Below, piece by piece: positions 53,070 to 62,640 of a stretch of 64,000 nucleotides of DNA. The translations under genes were made by a program, and so were the position numbers. Each line of letters starts with the position of its first letter. The first letter of the stretch is position 1. The stretch spans positions 992,001-1,056,000 of the forward strand of contig JANEZZ010001953.1 in assembly GCA_026122225.1 (NCBI GenBank), written 5' to 3'. The DNA comes from Heloderma charlesbogerti. Taxonomy: Eukaryota > Chordata > Lepidosauria > Squamata > Helodermatidae. The notes under the pieces were generated by a model. The model had not been told where the DNA came from. It searched no databases and was given only the letters and a program-made list of their open reading frames with translations.

Positions 53070-53693
53070 AATTGTTTTTGTTGAATTCTTCTTTTGGTTG
53101 TTTCTAATCTGTGTATTATTATGTCAAACATTATTACTTGGAATATTAGGGCCCTGGATGCTCCCAGCGAAAGGGAGCAAGTGCTTTCCAATGTAAGAAG
53201 CCTAAAATGGATGTTGCTTTGTTACAGGAAACTCATTTTTTGGTGGAAGACAAGGACAGACTTTGGAAAGACTGGGTAGGAGAAGTCTATCCTAGTGACA
53301 AATCTAAGGAAACAAAAGGGGTAGTTATACATAAAAACGGCCAATATTGGTGTTACAAGCAATAACTGATCCAGACACTTTCTTATTTTGGTAGTTAAAT
53401 ATGGAAATATGGTAATCGCCACGGTGAATGTTTATGGTCCTAGTTTGGATTCACCTATTATGTTTCATGAGTGCCTTAGTCACCTGCCTACTACTATTTG
53501 ATAATTGGTGGGGGTTTTAATGAGATTCTGGATCCAGTTTTGAAGAGGAGTAATGCCCCTCACCAGTTTCAGTCTGTATTCTGTTCAGTGTTGAAGGCTT
53601 ATTATGTCTGAGATAGGTTTGGTTGATGCATGGTGTATTGCATCCTTCAGGGGCAGGATTATACTTCTTTTTTGTTTGTGCATCAAAATTGCT
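53070..53693 (+). mobile_element. L1-like LINE, endonuclease part (segment 1)
   Basis: Frames give SNIITWNIRALDAPSEREQV, LSNVRSLK and, in the next frame, the catalytic-Glu block of an L1-type APE endonuclease (ALLQETHFLV). FVNVYGPSLDS-like sequence (ATVNVYGPSLDS) and GFNEILDPVLKR-like sequence follow. Stops and frameshifts occur throughout. The element continues after each insertion below. Confidence 0.8.
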
Positions 53694-53696
53694 TTA

Positions 53697-54143
53697 GGGC
53701 GCAATCCTATCAGGATAGGTGGCCACCTCCAAACTTGGAAGCAACCGCCTAGCCAATGCAGGGCAGGAGAAGTGTGGAAGGGATCGTCCCCTCCGCGTTT
53801 CAGCCATCCTGAATTTGTGGCTAGACAGCCGATTTTGGCTGTCTAGCCATGGGAAGGCAGAGTGGGGGAAGCAGCTGCCGGACAACACATAGGATGTGTC
53901 GTGTCGGCATTTCTGCCTTCCCTGCCCTGGAACGCCCCATGGAACACCCCGTTTTCACTGCTCCGCGCTCTCTTCCAAGTGCAGAGCATGGGGCCATTCT
54001 GAGCTGCCTGTGAGGCAGCATGGGAGTGGGGGAAGGTCAGTTCTCAGAACCAACCTTGGAGCACGGGCTCCGAGGTCGGTTCTCGGAAAACCACGTATCC
54101 TATGGCTGTCTAGCTGCTGACTAGCAGCCATAGGATTGCTCCC
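53697..54143. mobile_element. Harbinger-like MITE, copy 3, inside the L1-like LINE
   Basis: Left end GGGCGCAATCCTATCAGGAT and right end CAGCCATAGGATTGCTCCC. TTA precedes and TGA follows (one change from TTA). CGCCTAGCCAATGCAGGGCA, TGGCTAGACAGCCGATTTTG and CCGAGGTCGGTTCTC are shared with copies 1 and 2. Length 447 bp. Confidence 0.78.
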
Positions 54144-54261
54144 TGAGAGTAGATTATTTTTTAGTTTCTTCTCCACTATTTCAATGTTTAACAGCATGTG
54201 ATACTGATACAATTGCTATCTCGAACCGTGCTCCAGTTTATTTAGGAATTCAGTTGCCTAA
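54144..54261 (+). mobile_element. L1-like LINE, segment 2
   Basis: Encodes, in decayed form, SHCDTIAISNRAPVYLGIQL, the 'SDH.P' end of an L1 endonuclease. The copy is interrupted on both sides by Harbinger-like MITEs. Confidence 0.65.
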
Positions 54262-54368
54262 GGGTGCAATCCTATGCATATTTAGACAGACAAAAGTCCT
54301 ACAACTCCCAGCATGCCCCAGCTAGCCATGCTAGATGGAGCATGCTGAGAGTTGTATGACTTTTTAGC
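54262..54368. mobile_element. Harbinger-like foldback MITE, right arm cut
   Basis: GGGTGCAATCCTATGCATAT, TTAGACAGACAAAAGTCCTA and CAACTCCCAGCATGCCCCAG equal the left arm of the element at 52924. The returning arm stops after GAGAGTTGTATGACTTTT. TAA precedes it (54259-54261). Confidence 0.7.
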
Positions 54369-54960
54369 ATAATTAAAATATTTAAATATGTTGAATATTT
54401 TGGCACTTGTTACATTCATGTTTAATGCTTAATGATAATTTTAAAACATGGCTTCTGAACTTAATATTTTGAAATTAGTGAAAGTTCAGCTATGAGGGGA
54501 AGGATTATTTCATTTCCATCTTACACACCCAAAAAAGCTTAAGGTCATTGAGGAGGAGAAACTGGATAAAACAGTAAAGTCCTTATTAAGTCAATAAGCT
54601 TGTTCCTCCCTAGACCTCTATGAAAGACTGCAACTCTGAACTGAATAGACTACATTAATCTAAAGCAGAATTTGCATTTGCTTGTCTGCATCAGAGGTAT
54701 TGGGAAAGTGGAGAAAGGCCTGGTAAGATTCTACCATTTCAGTTAAAACAAAAACAAAAAAAGGGAATTATATTCCATTGATCAAAGGTAACAATAATAA
54801 TATATATACAACCTCAAAATATATACATTTAAGAGTGTCAAAAATTTTATTCTGAACTGTATAGGAAGGTATGGACCCTACAAGTCAGGAATTTGAAAAT
54901 TTCTTCTTGCATGTGGAGCTTCCGGATTTGCAGCAAAAGGAGCTCCTTGTGTTATAGAGA
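54369..54960 (+). mobile_element. L1-like LINE, segment 3 (between endonuclease and RT)
   Basis: In decayed frames this gives GMDPTSQEFENFFLHVELPD and LQQKELL, the stretch just before the RT in L1-type ORF2 (FF..L.LP.L). The LINE is then interrupted by the provirus and resumes at about 61281 with ENMRNGTALGPDGFPIEWYK. Confidence 0.68.
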
Positions 54961-55228
54961 TTTTGGTTGCAATATGTCTGTTATCCCATAATTTTATAAG
55001 CTAGGCTATGTCTATTCTACCTTTGTGTGAAATTGTCATGCCAGACAAAGACATAGTGCCTTATCAGAGACTCAGGAATGCCAGGAATGTATTTATGTTA
55101 GAGTACAAGGCTACCTCTCTGCGCATGCCTAGATATTATAAAAAGCGCTGCCTGTTTTCTGTTTCCCTCTCAGCTAGACAAAAAGATTAATACAGCGCAA
55201 GCGTAAGGCAGCCCCCAAAGGTCTTGCC

Positions 55229-55236
55229 TATATAAA
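55229..55236 (+). promoter_or_regulatory. LTR TATA box
   Basis: TATATAAA, 71 bp upstream of the AATAAA of the same LTR; consistent with the U3 promoter. Confidence 0.65.
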
Positions 55237-55306
55237 CTTTTGGATCACATCACTTGATTGTGACCTTTGTTGGAGTGTTAGCCCCAAGGGTTGCCTTATT
55301 CTGCAG

Positions 55307-55312
55307 AATAAA
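55307..55312 (+). terminator. LTR poly(A) signal
   Basis: AATAAA, just upstream of the segment that recurs at the 3' end of the provirus. Confidence 0.65.
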
Positions 55313-55435
55313 ATCATGTTGGACCAGATCTCTGCCTCCTCTCGTTCTTGGTAAACAAATTGGAAAGTCTACCAGGGAAAAGAACACAATTTTTGTACAC
55401 AATTCTGTGTACAATTCTGTGTACAAACACAATTC

Positions 55436-55453
55436 TGGCGACTTCTCCGAGAC
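55436..55453 (+). promoter_or_regulatory. Candidate tRNA primer-binding site
   Basis: TGGCGACTTCTCCGAGAC follows the LTR by about six bases. The TGG start fits the CCA end of any tRNA, and the first seven bases would pair with a serine tRNA end; the rest matches poorly. The tRNA assignment is weak. Confidence 0.3.
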
Positions 55454-55790
55454 TCTCTGTGTGACCTGGGAGCTAGGCAAACGCTGGATCAACCCAAGCG
55501 GAGGGCGCCCTGGACCTTGTTTGGTTCACCTTGAGGTTTGAGGCTGCTGTTGCCTGACAACCTGGCTAGCAAAGGACTCCTGAAGAGATGAGGCGAGTGG
55601 CGGTCTTTGGAGGGCAGGACGAAATGCTGTCTGACTCTGGGGTCGTTTAGAGGCTGAGCTATGAGGTAAGTCAGATCGCACTGTCTGGGCCGTCTGGGGA
55701 GTGTAAATCTCCTAATCTTGTCCAACTGGGCCTTGCTAAGTAGCAGCAGTTGAATAAGAAAAATAAAATAAAATAAAAAGGGCTGACAGG

Positions 55791-56180
55791 ATGGGATCGA
55801 AACTTTCCGTAGGAGAATATAGCCAAGACCCACTGGGATGCATGCTTAAGAATTTTAAGTTGTTTAAGTTAGATTATGGTGTCAAGATGACAAAAGACGA
55901 GCTCATAAAGTTTTGTAATGGGGAGTGGGTGACATCTGGTGTTGGCTGGCCAACTGGAGGAAGCTGGGAAAAAAAACGTTGTGTCCAAGGTTATTTAAAT
56001 AAAGTGATTGTTGATAACCATGGGGATCAGCTACCTTATATTGATGCTTGGCAAATGTGGATATTGAAAAATCCTGATTGGATAAGAAAATGTAAAGGTC
56101 AATATTGTAAAGTCATGATGGTATGCTCCGAGATGAAGCCCAAAGCCCCTGTTCTCCCTGACTCAAGCCCCAAGGAATGA
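55791..56180 (+). pseudogene. gag: gag matrix (MA) domain relic
   Basis: An open frame of 129 codons starting MGSKLSVGEY. Gly2 and the following residues fit an N-myristoylation signal for membrane targeting. LIKFCNGEW, GVGWPTGGSW and LPYIDAWQMW match the order of conserved positions in gammaretroviral matrix proteins. The frame stops right after a proline-containing end (VLPDSSPKE), so Gag cannot continue. It follows the leader by 360 bp, the usual position of gag. No function is likely unless the truncated protein is expressed. Confidence 0.8.
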
Positions 56181-57413
56181 GCTTGGAGATTAAGAGATCC
56201 TGCCCAAGGCTCCCTGGCTTTCCCCTGCCCTATTCGGCCTGTTAGGTTGGGAGGAGAGGTTGCTGGGGGGAGGAGGGAGGGAAGCCCCCCCCCCGCAGAG
56301 AACCCATCTGTTCCATCCCCACGTCTCACTCCTTCTATGTTGAAAAAATCTTCCACTGTATTCAAGTTTGTTAGACGTAGCAAGAACAGCTAAAAAAGTT
56401 GTAAACTCTGAAGAGAGAGATTTGTTTGAAGTCTTAAAGACTGTGGCAAAATTAAAAGAACAAAGACAGGGCAATGTCTGGGTCTGTGTGAGCTTATCTC
56501 TGCCAGTCTACTGAGAGCAGAGCTAAGGGTTGCCCGGCCCCGCTAGAAGATGTCTGTGAGGACCTAATATAAACAGCAAAATTTGCAAAAGAATTGCCCA
56601 AGTTAAAGCATCACAGCTGGAAAGCTGCACAGTCCTTGCTCTTATCTGTCGAAGAACCTAAAAGAGGTGTAAGGTTACACCTTCCCCTTTTGAACTAATG
56701 AAGAGACGGAGAGCCTTTGCTAAAAACATCCCATTTTTTATTGCCCAAAGCCTTCTTTGTTTGGATCCATTATTGTTTAGACTTTTGAGAGGCACTCTGC
56801 ACATGGACTGGAACTTTAGACTGTTAGAGACTTGCCAAGTACTGTGAGGCTTGTCATAGCCTTAAACTCCCGTTGTTGTAGATTGTGTGTTTGTTTGTGA
56901 TCAGCTCAGTGCACAGTTTGATTTGTAACTTCAGCATTCAGATAAAAAGCTATATTTCCAAGGCTTTGATTTCATTTACCCTAATGAAGCATACAGATGC
57001 AAATTGCTAGAGATTCACAGACTACAAAGGAAACAGCCTTCAAAAAGTTCAAAGAGAAACTACGAAAGTTAGTTTCTGTTTAGAAAAAAAGGGGGGACAG
57101 TAAATTCTCTTAAGAAGTGAGAGAGGAAAATCCCCCCCTTCTCCTGTGGCACCTCTAAGCCCAGCTGTGCTTCTAAAGCCTGAGAACGTTCCTGCCCCAC
57201 GTGTTCCAGCTCTTTCTCAAAATCTGAACTGTCTGGACACTCTATATGCTCAGAGGCAAGGCTGACACTCTGTCAAAATTCATGGTGTGGAGTTGCCGAT
57301 GTAAAAATGGTGACTTAGAACTTTTTGCATATATAAAAATGCCCTTCCCTTGATCTTGATGGGCCCTGACTATGCAGCTGGAGGAACAGTATGATTGCTA
57401 GATCTGCTCCACC
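56181..57413 (+). other. Gag middle region, scrambled
   Basis: Expected to hold p12 and most of capsid. About 57130-57230 in one frame gives SPVAPLSPAVLLKPE, a proline-rich p12-like piece. The part 56400-57080 was not recognised and may be foreign. AGAAAAAAAGGGGGGA at 57083-57098 looks like a retroviral polypurine tract in an unexpected place. Confidence 0.35.
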
Positions 57414-57719
57414 ATGCCCTACGATGAAAAAAAATGTTTTTCAGTCATGCTGTTAGATTTCAATGGTGTGAAGCAGAAAAGGCAGAAAAAAAGAAGAAGC
57501 AAATTATATAAAGTCCAGCAGGGACTGACTGAAGACCCTAGTGCATATCTTCAGAGGTTGTTTGATGCATTCCATCAATATAGTGATATTAACCCTGACT
57601 CTCAAGAGAATTTAAGGATGGTTAACATGATGTTTATTGCTCAAGCAGCAACAGACATTAAAAAAGAAAAAAGTTGCAGAAGACTGATGGGGCAGCGGCG
57701 ATGCCTCTGCCTCAGTTGA
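57414..57719 (+). pseudogene. gag: gag capsid C-terminal relic
   Basis: VQQGLTEDPSAYLQRLFDAF followed by HQYSDINPDSQENLRMVNMM fits the major-homology-type region in the capsid of gammaretroviruses (QG..E.PS..L.RL..AF). The open frame begins with unrelated residues and ends LCLS in a frameshift near 57700. Capsid assembly would require the missing N-terminal domain. Confidence 0.75.
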
Positions 57720-57990
57720 TGGAGATTGCTTATAAGGTGTTTGTGAATCGTGAGAAAGTAGAGAAGAAGGAAGCAGATAAGAAGGTCAGACAGAATGCAG
57801 CTTTGATTGCAATGGCAGTCCCAGGGCAAGTCCCTGATTAGGCAGACAAAAGTTTAAAGAAAGATTTTGGGACTCAGAGAAAGCCGTGTTTGGAGAGAGA
57901 TAAATGTGCTTACTATAAAGAGAGGGAACATTGGCAAAAAGACTGCCCGAAGCAAAAGGGAAAGAAGAGGGGGGCGATGGTGGCCATAAA
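57720..57990 (+). pseudogene. gag: gag nucleocapsid relic with broken zinc knuckle
   Basis: In the shifted frame, YKVFVNREKVEKKEADKK and, after a stop, RDKCAYYKEREHWQKDCPKQ. The knuckle should read CX2CX4HX4C; here the second Cys is Tyr, so zinc binding would be lost. The basic tail KQKGKKRG remains. Soon after, the sequence passes straight into the middle of the RT, so protease and the RT fingers are deleted. Confidence 0.75.
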
Positions 57991-58017
57991 AGGAAAGAGG
58001 ACCGGCGGTGGGTGTCC

Positions 58018-58990
58018 TTGCTTCAATATCCAAATGACCTTCTTCTGGCCACCCAGACAGAGGACTCATGTGCTGAAGCTACTATCTCTCTCCTGCGAGA
58101 ATTGAACTTGAAAGGCTGTAAAGTGTCAAGAGAAAAGGCTCAGATTTGCCAGACCCATGTCACCTTCTTGGGCTACCTGATTTGGAAGGGAACCAGAGAC
58201 CTGAGCACTGCTCGGTTGGACGTCATACAGAAGATCTCGAGAGGCCTAAAGACCCTCGAGAGTTGCGAGCCTTCCTTGGGCTCACCGGGTTTTGTACAAT
58301 GTGGATACCTTGTAATACCTGATGGAGGGAAGGCGAAGCCCCCGTATGAAGCTTTAACAAAGGAAAATATCATCCACTGAAAATGGACAAACGAAATGGA
58401 AAAGACTTTTCTTGAGCTGAAGCCAGCCTTGGTGTCACCACCTGCTCTGGCCTTACCAGATCCCAACAAACCGTACCGGCTTTATGTACATGAAAATAAA
58501 GGAGTGGCATCGGGGGTTTTAACCCAAAGGACAGGTCTTTCCTGGAGACCTGTAGGATACTACTACAAGGCTCTGGATCCAACCGCAAAGGGATGGCCTG
58601 CTTGCTTGAGGGCTGTGGCAGCAACTGCGCTTTTAGTGAATGAATCCCAGAAAATTGCAATGAGAGCAGATATGGAGGTGCATACTCCTCATGGCGTACC
58701 TCAGATCCTGGGAAGCAATAAAAATAAGTTTTTGAATCCATCACGCCAGTCACTCTATGAGATCTCCTTGCTTTCAAGCCCAGGCCTCATCCTGCCACCT
58801 TGCTCCCTAAGCCAGATCTAAATTGTCATGACTGTTTAAAAATTTTGAGTCAGGTGACTCTGATCAGGCCTGACCTCACTGATTCCTTGTTACCAAAGCC
58901 AGACCTTGAGGTGTTTGTAGATGGCTCCAGCTGTGTGATAGAAAAAAATGATACACAGGATGTGCAGTAGTTACTCTCAAAAAGGCGCAT
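58018..58990 (+). pseudogene. pol: pol: C-terminal RT palm, connection and RNase H relic
   Basis: LLQYPNDLLLATQTEDSC corresponds to the catalytic palm, with YPND in place of the YVDD-type box; the first catalytic Asp is lost. HVTFLGYLIWKGTR is the next conserved RT segment. After a stop at 58378, LALPDPNKPYRLYVHENKGV, VASGVLTQ and RPVGYYYKALDP are the connection. EVFVDGSSCVIE near 58911 is the start of RNase H. The RNase H body is mostly deleted. Several stops are present. Confidence 0.8.
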
Positions 58991-59029
58991 GAAAAGAGTG
59001 CCAATCCCGAAGAAAGAAGAGGCAATGCT

Positions 59030-60240
59030 TTGGCAGATAAGGCTGCAAAAGAAGCTGCACAAATGAGAGGTGAGGAAGTGCATTATGAAATAGCCCTAAT
59101 CCCATATTTGAGTACAGACTTGGTTCCAATCTACACTCCAGCTGAGAATGAGAGAGCTCTTGAACACAAGGCAAAGCAAACTAAAAATGAAAGGTGGATC
59201 GTCCCAGGAGGCAAAGTGTTCATATCCAAGCCTCTTTTGAGCTTTATAGTGAGAGACTTGCACCAGGCTACACATTTAAGAAAAATTGCAATAGAAGAGC
59301 TACTTGTGAGACACAGTGTAGCCCCAAAATTATAAAATCCAGAAAGCAGTGGCTAATTGCCCTTTGTGCCTCAAAAACAATCCAAAGATGTTTAAGCCCC
59401 CAGCTCAAATGAGAAGTCTCCCATGGGCTTACTATCCTTTTCAGAGACTTCAAATTGACTTTTCAGACTTGTCCCAGATTCATAGCTATCAGTACCTGCT
59501 AGTAATAGTAAACCAATTAACCAGATGAGTTGAGGCATACCCAACTCACACAGACAGTAGCCAAGATCTTGTTAAAAAAGTAGTCCCTAAATTCCTGTTA
59601 CCTGAAGAGATTAAATCCAATCAGAGGCCCCATTTTGTTGGACAAGTAACTTAAGCAGTGGCCCAGGCATTACAAATAAACTGGAAGCTACACCCTCTTG
59701 GAAACCTCAATCTTCACGTCAAGTTGAAAAGATGAATCGCACCCTAAAGTCAACGCTTACTAAAAATTTGTTTAGAGACTAAGTTAATGGCCACAGGCCT
59801 TGCCAATCGCCTTGACTCAAATACAGTGCACCCCCAGGGGAAGTATTAAATTGACACCCTTTAAAATGTTATATGGGCACGCACCTCAGATGTTACCTAT
59901 GGCTGATAGCTTAAATATAAATTTCAAAGGAAGAGCTTTAGAAATCCAAGAATATGTTACTGCCTTGCAGTCTGTTTTGTGTTGTCTTCACAGGTTCGCA
60001 GCACCATACCAATCCTTGCCTTTAGATGCTCCAGTACATAATTTCAGTCCTGGTGATTGGGTGCTGATCCGGTCCTGGAAAGATGAACCACTTACTGAGA
60101 AGTGAAAGGGTCCATTCCAGGTTCTACTAACCACTCACACGGCTATAGAAGTCACTAGAGGAAAGAAGTGGATCCATCACACCTGTATAAAAGCATCGCC
60201 AGCACCAGAGAGGGTCACACCAGAAGCTGACCCACCTAAA
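59030..60240 (+). pseudogene. pol: pol: integrase relic
   Basis: ADKAAKEAAQ is the RNase H end. RWIVPGGKVFISKPLL and RDLHQATHL fall in the N-terminal zinc-binding domain of integrase (the HH half). LQIDFSD-like and VEAYPT-like sequence (59447-59545) belongs to the catalytic core, with frameshifts. From 59800, TPRGSIKLTPFKMLYGHAPQ and FSPGDWVLIRSWKDEPLTEK form the C-terminal part; it ends with a stop and then GPFQVLLTTHTAIEV. Not functional. Confidence 0.8.
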
Positions 60241-60272
60241 GGCCACCATTAGAGTAGCAAACCACTAAAAGG

Positions 60273-60775
60273 ATGGGGCAACTTGTAAAAAAAAAACAGT
60301 TGTCACATTCAGACCCAAACAGGGTAGGGGGTGGGCTAGTTACAGGATTGCTTACCCTGGGTTCACACCCAGGAATTATTGCACAAGAAAATAAAAAAAG
60401 CATCCTAAGCCTCACTTGCCATTTAGAAAAGACCCTCAGTGCCACAGCCATAATAGTACGGGCCATGCAATCTGAAATTGAAGATCTCAGCCATCTAGTG
60501 GCCCAATATCGGTTTGTTTTAGGTTATCTCTTAGCATGCCAAGGTGGCTTCTGCACCCTAGTGAAGCAAGGGTGTAGAGTAAAGTTCCATGATTTAAACA
60601 AAACCATAGAAGAGGAAAACGCCAAACTACAAGATATGATTGAACAGAATTATTCAGGAGCAAGTGATTGGTTATGGTTGACTTCCTGGCTCCCTGATTT
60701 TGCATGGTTAAAACAACTTGTAATTGGCGCAGTTCTGTCTGTTATGATACTATTGATGATGGTTTGGACCAGATC
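60273..60775 (+). pseudogene. env: env transmembrane-subunit relic
   Basis: An open frame of about 165 codons before it runs into U5. GGGLVTGLLTLGS is like the end of a fusion peptide region, followed by a heptad-rich stretch (LSATAIIVRAMQSEIEDLSH). CTLVKQGCR keeps the CX6C spacing of the gammaretroviral disulfide motif; the neighbouring second Cys is Arg. LVIGAVLSVMILLMMVW is a hydrophobic membrane anchor. The surface subunit and signal peptide are absent, so no entry function is possible. The frame continues through U5 into flanking DNA to 60929. Confidence 0.78.
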
Positions 60776-60845
60776 TCTGCCTCCTCTTGTTCTTTGTAAA
60801 CAAACTGGAAAGTCTACCAGGGAACAGAACACAATTTTTGTAACA
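60764..60845 (+). repeat. 3' LTR remnant (U5 only)
   Basis: TTGGACCAGATCTCTGCCTC, AAACTGGAAAGTCTACCAGG and AACACAATTTTTGTAACA match 55319-55429. Sequence before it (GATACTATTGATGATGGT) does not match the 5' LTR, so U3 and R are gone and env is joined to U5. Confidence 0.85.
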
Positions 60846-61280
60846 CTTTCAGATCTTCTGTGGCTGCCTCACTACTTGGAAGCCCCCAAACTCAGAGGCT
60901 TCCGAGATTCCTGTGCCCTGCTGGGCTGAAGCCAGCAGGGTGAGAGGAGCAGTGGACGTGCCACCTCGTCCTCCAATCTTTTTAGCCCATCTAGTGAGGG
61001 CATTTTGGAGGGGAAGGGAAGGAAGTGGGAGGAGGCTCAGGATAAATCATATCCTGGCCTCTCCAGTCTCCTCCCCTCTCACTCACCAGAAGGCCCCCCT
61101 TTCACCCTCTCTGAAGTCAATTTTCCAACCTTGGAGAGGCAGCCAGCATGGTTCTCTCTGTGCTGGCTGCAACCGGGAAGGGATTGGATCTCCGACTCCC
61201 CTTTCCAAGGTTGGAGCGCTATCTCTGAGCCATCCTGTGGTCCCTGGGATGCTGGCCCAGGGACTATAGGATTGGTCTCC
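60846..61280. mobile_element. GC-rich segment ending like a Harbinger-like MITE
   Basis: The right end GGACTATAGGATTGGTCTCC resembles CATAGGATTGCTCCC of the MITE family. Internal inverted pairs (CAACCTTGGAGAGG and CCTTTCCAAGGTTGG; CCAGCATGG and GTGCTGGC; GGTCCCTGG and CCAGGGAC) fit a foldback. No left end was found; it may have been lost at the provirus border. Confidence 0.4.
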
Positions 61281-62405
61281 CCATGTGTCATTGAGAATAT
61301 GAGGAATGGGACAGCTCTGGGCCCAGACGGTTTTCCTATAGAATGGTATAAGGCGCACTTAGACTTTTTGACTCCTAAGCTTTCCTGTCTTTATCGTAGG
61401 GTGTTTGAATCAGGAATTTCACCAGACTCTTTATATGATGCTTATATATCAGTTATCCCTAAACTTGGCAAAGACCATATCGACTGTGCAAATTCTAAGC
61501 CAATTTCCTTAATCAATGTGGATCCTAAAATATTAGCGGCAATTCTGTCTAATAGACTTCAGCATGTGATATATACATTAATGCATCCTGATAAAATGGG
61601 ATTTATTTGCCAGAGATGGGGAGCTGATAATTTAAGGTTTCCAGTAAATCTGATCGCTTTGCATTCTAAAAGAATGGACTCAGCAGCAATTGTTTCATCT
61701 GACACTGAGAAAGCATTTGATAAATTATTTTATGACTTGGAAAAAAATTTCCACAGGAATTTTAAAGATGGATTAGAATGTTCTCTCTCTCTCTCTCTCT
61801 CGTGTGTCACAAATGATGACAAATTACATTCTTTCAAGTTTTTTGGAGTCCTGTCCTCTGTCTCCTTTGATATTTGATTTGTGCTTAGAAACTTTGGCGT
61901 GTGCTCTTAGGCAGAGTAGAGTCATTTACAGTTTTCTGCATGAGCAGGTTGAGTATAAAACAGCTTCATACACCGATGATTTGCTGTTATTCATCAGTAG
62001 GTTAGAGTCTTCTATACCAAAATTAATAAGATTAATTGATACCTTTGGTACATTTTTGGTTATACTATTAATTGGTCAAAATCTGAATTAATGCCTGTAG
62101 GTAGTATCAAGACACCGAAAGTAGTTACTAAATGGCAGTTTTGTTGGTGTCCAGAAGTGATAAAGTATCTTGGTATATTGGTGCCATATTCCGCAAATGG
62201 TGATGCTGAATATACAGTAAGTGTGTTACTAGCGGAAAGATCTCTTGACTTGGAAAGATGAGCATCACTTAATTTAACTACTTGGGGTAAGGTTAACATA
62301 CTTAAGATGAATGTCTTTCCAAAGGTAATTTAGTACTATGTAATATTCCTTTATATATTCCCCAAACGTATTTTCAAAAACTTTATGCAGCATTTTGAAA
62401 GGGGG
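61281..62405 (+). mobile_element. L1-like LINE, segment 4 (RT and downstream)
   Basis: ENMRNGTALGPDGFPIEWYK (RT start), SVIPKLGKDHIDCANSKPIS, LINVDPKILAAILSNRLQHV, then AIVSSDTEKAFDKLFYDL (first catalytic Asp region), a CT microsatellite at 61782-61801, then CPLSPLIFDLCLETLACALR and SYTDDLLLFISRLES (catalytic YTDD-type box intact), then KYLGILVPYSANGDAEYTV and NLTTWGKVNILKMNVFPKVI. This is the continuation of 53070-54960. Few frame changes occur within the RT. Confidence 0.85.
61782..61801 (+). repeat. (CT)n microsatellite within LINE RT
   Basis: Ten CT units between the AEKAFD-type and CPLSP motifs; it replaces part of the RT coding sequence. Confidence 0.9.
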
Positions 62406-62640
62406 GGGGTGTTTCAGACAGTTAGGCTCAGTGGCTTTTGTGCTAGCCACGGATAAAATTTGCTTCCCCCCCACCAAGAAAATCTGTCAAAGCAAAGAGC
62501 TATAATTGTTTTGTGTTTCCACATATGTGCATGGAATCTGGAGACCTAGCAGCCCCTATGGAGCTGACTGAACCTGCAAATTTCAGAGAGTTAGGTCCAG
62601 TGGCTTTTGTGCTAGCTTTGCATAAAGTTTCCTGTTCTCA
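62406..62640 (+). repeat. Diverged direct duplication, 169-bp spacing
   Basis: TTTCAGACAGTTAGGCTCAG at 62412 and TTTCAGAGAGTTAGGTCCAG at 62581, both followed by TGGCTTTTGTGCTAGC and then (G)CATAAA(A/G)TTT. Preceded by a G run at 62401-62409. Confidence 0.85.

Larger units (their letters stand above)
55034..55429 (+). repeat. 5' LTR (boundaries estimated)
   Basis: Starts TGTCATGCCAGACAAAG and ends near GTACAAACA. A TATA box (TATATAAA, 55229-55236) and a poly(A) signal (AATAAA, 55307-55312) mark U3 and R. The last part repeats ACAATTCTGTGT twice, absent from the 3' copy. The left boundary is inferred from the TG dinucleotide and is approximate. Confidence 0.6.
54961..60845 (+). mobile_element. 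Decayed gammaretrovirus-like provirus inserted in the L1-like LINE
   Basis: Order: 5' LTR (55034-55429), leader, gag matrix (55791), capsid and nucleocapsid relics (57414-57990), RT/RNase H pieces (58020-58990), integrase pieces (59030-60240), Env transmembrane relic (60273-60775), and a 3' LTR reduced to its U5 part (60764-60845). Protease, the first half of the RT and the Env surface subunit are missing. Every coding region carries stops, shifts or deletions, so it cannot be functional. The U5 parts of the two LTRs differ at about 4 of 77 aligned positions. Confidence 0.88.

Noticed and set aside
61005..61300. N-terminal part of the frame that leads into the L1-like RT, as if a fusion protein
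   Set aside because: The part before ENMRNGTALGPDG is GC-rich MITE-like sequence that happens to be open; it is not LINE or host coding sequence.
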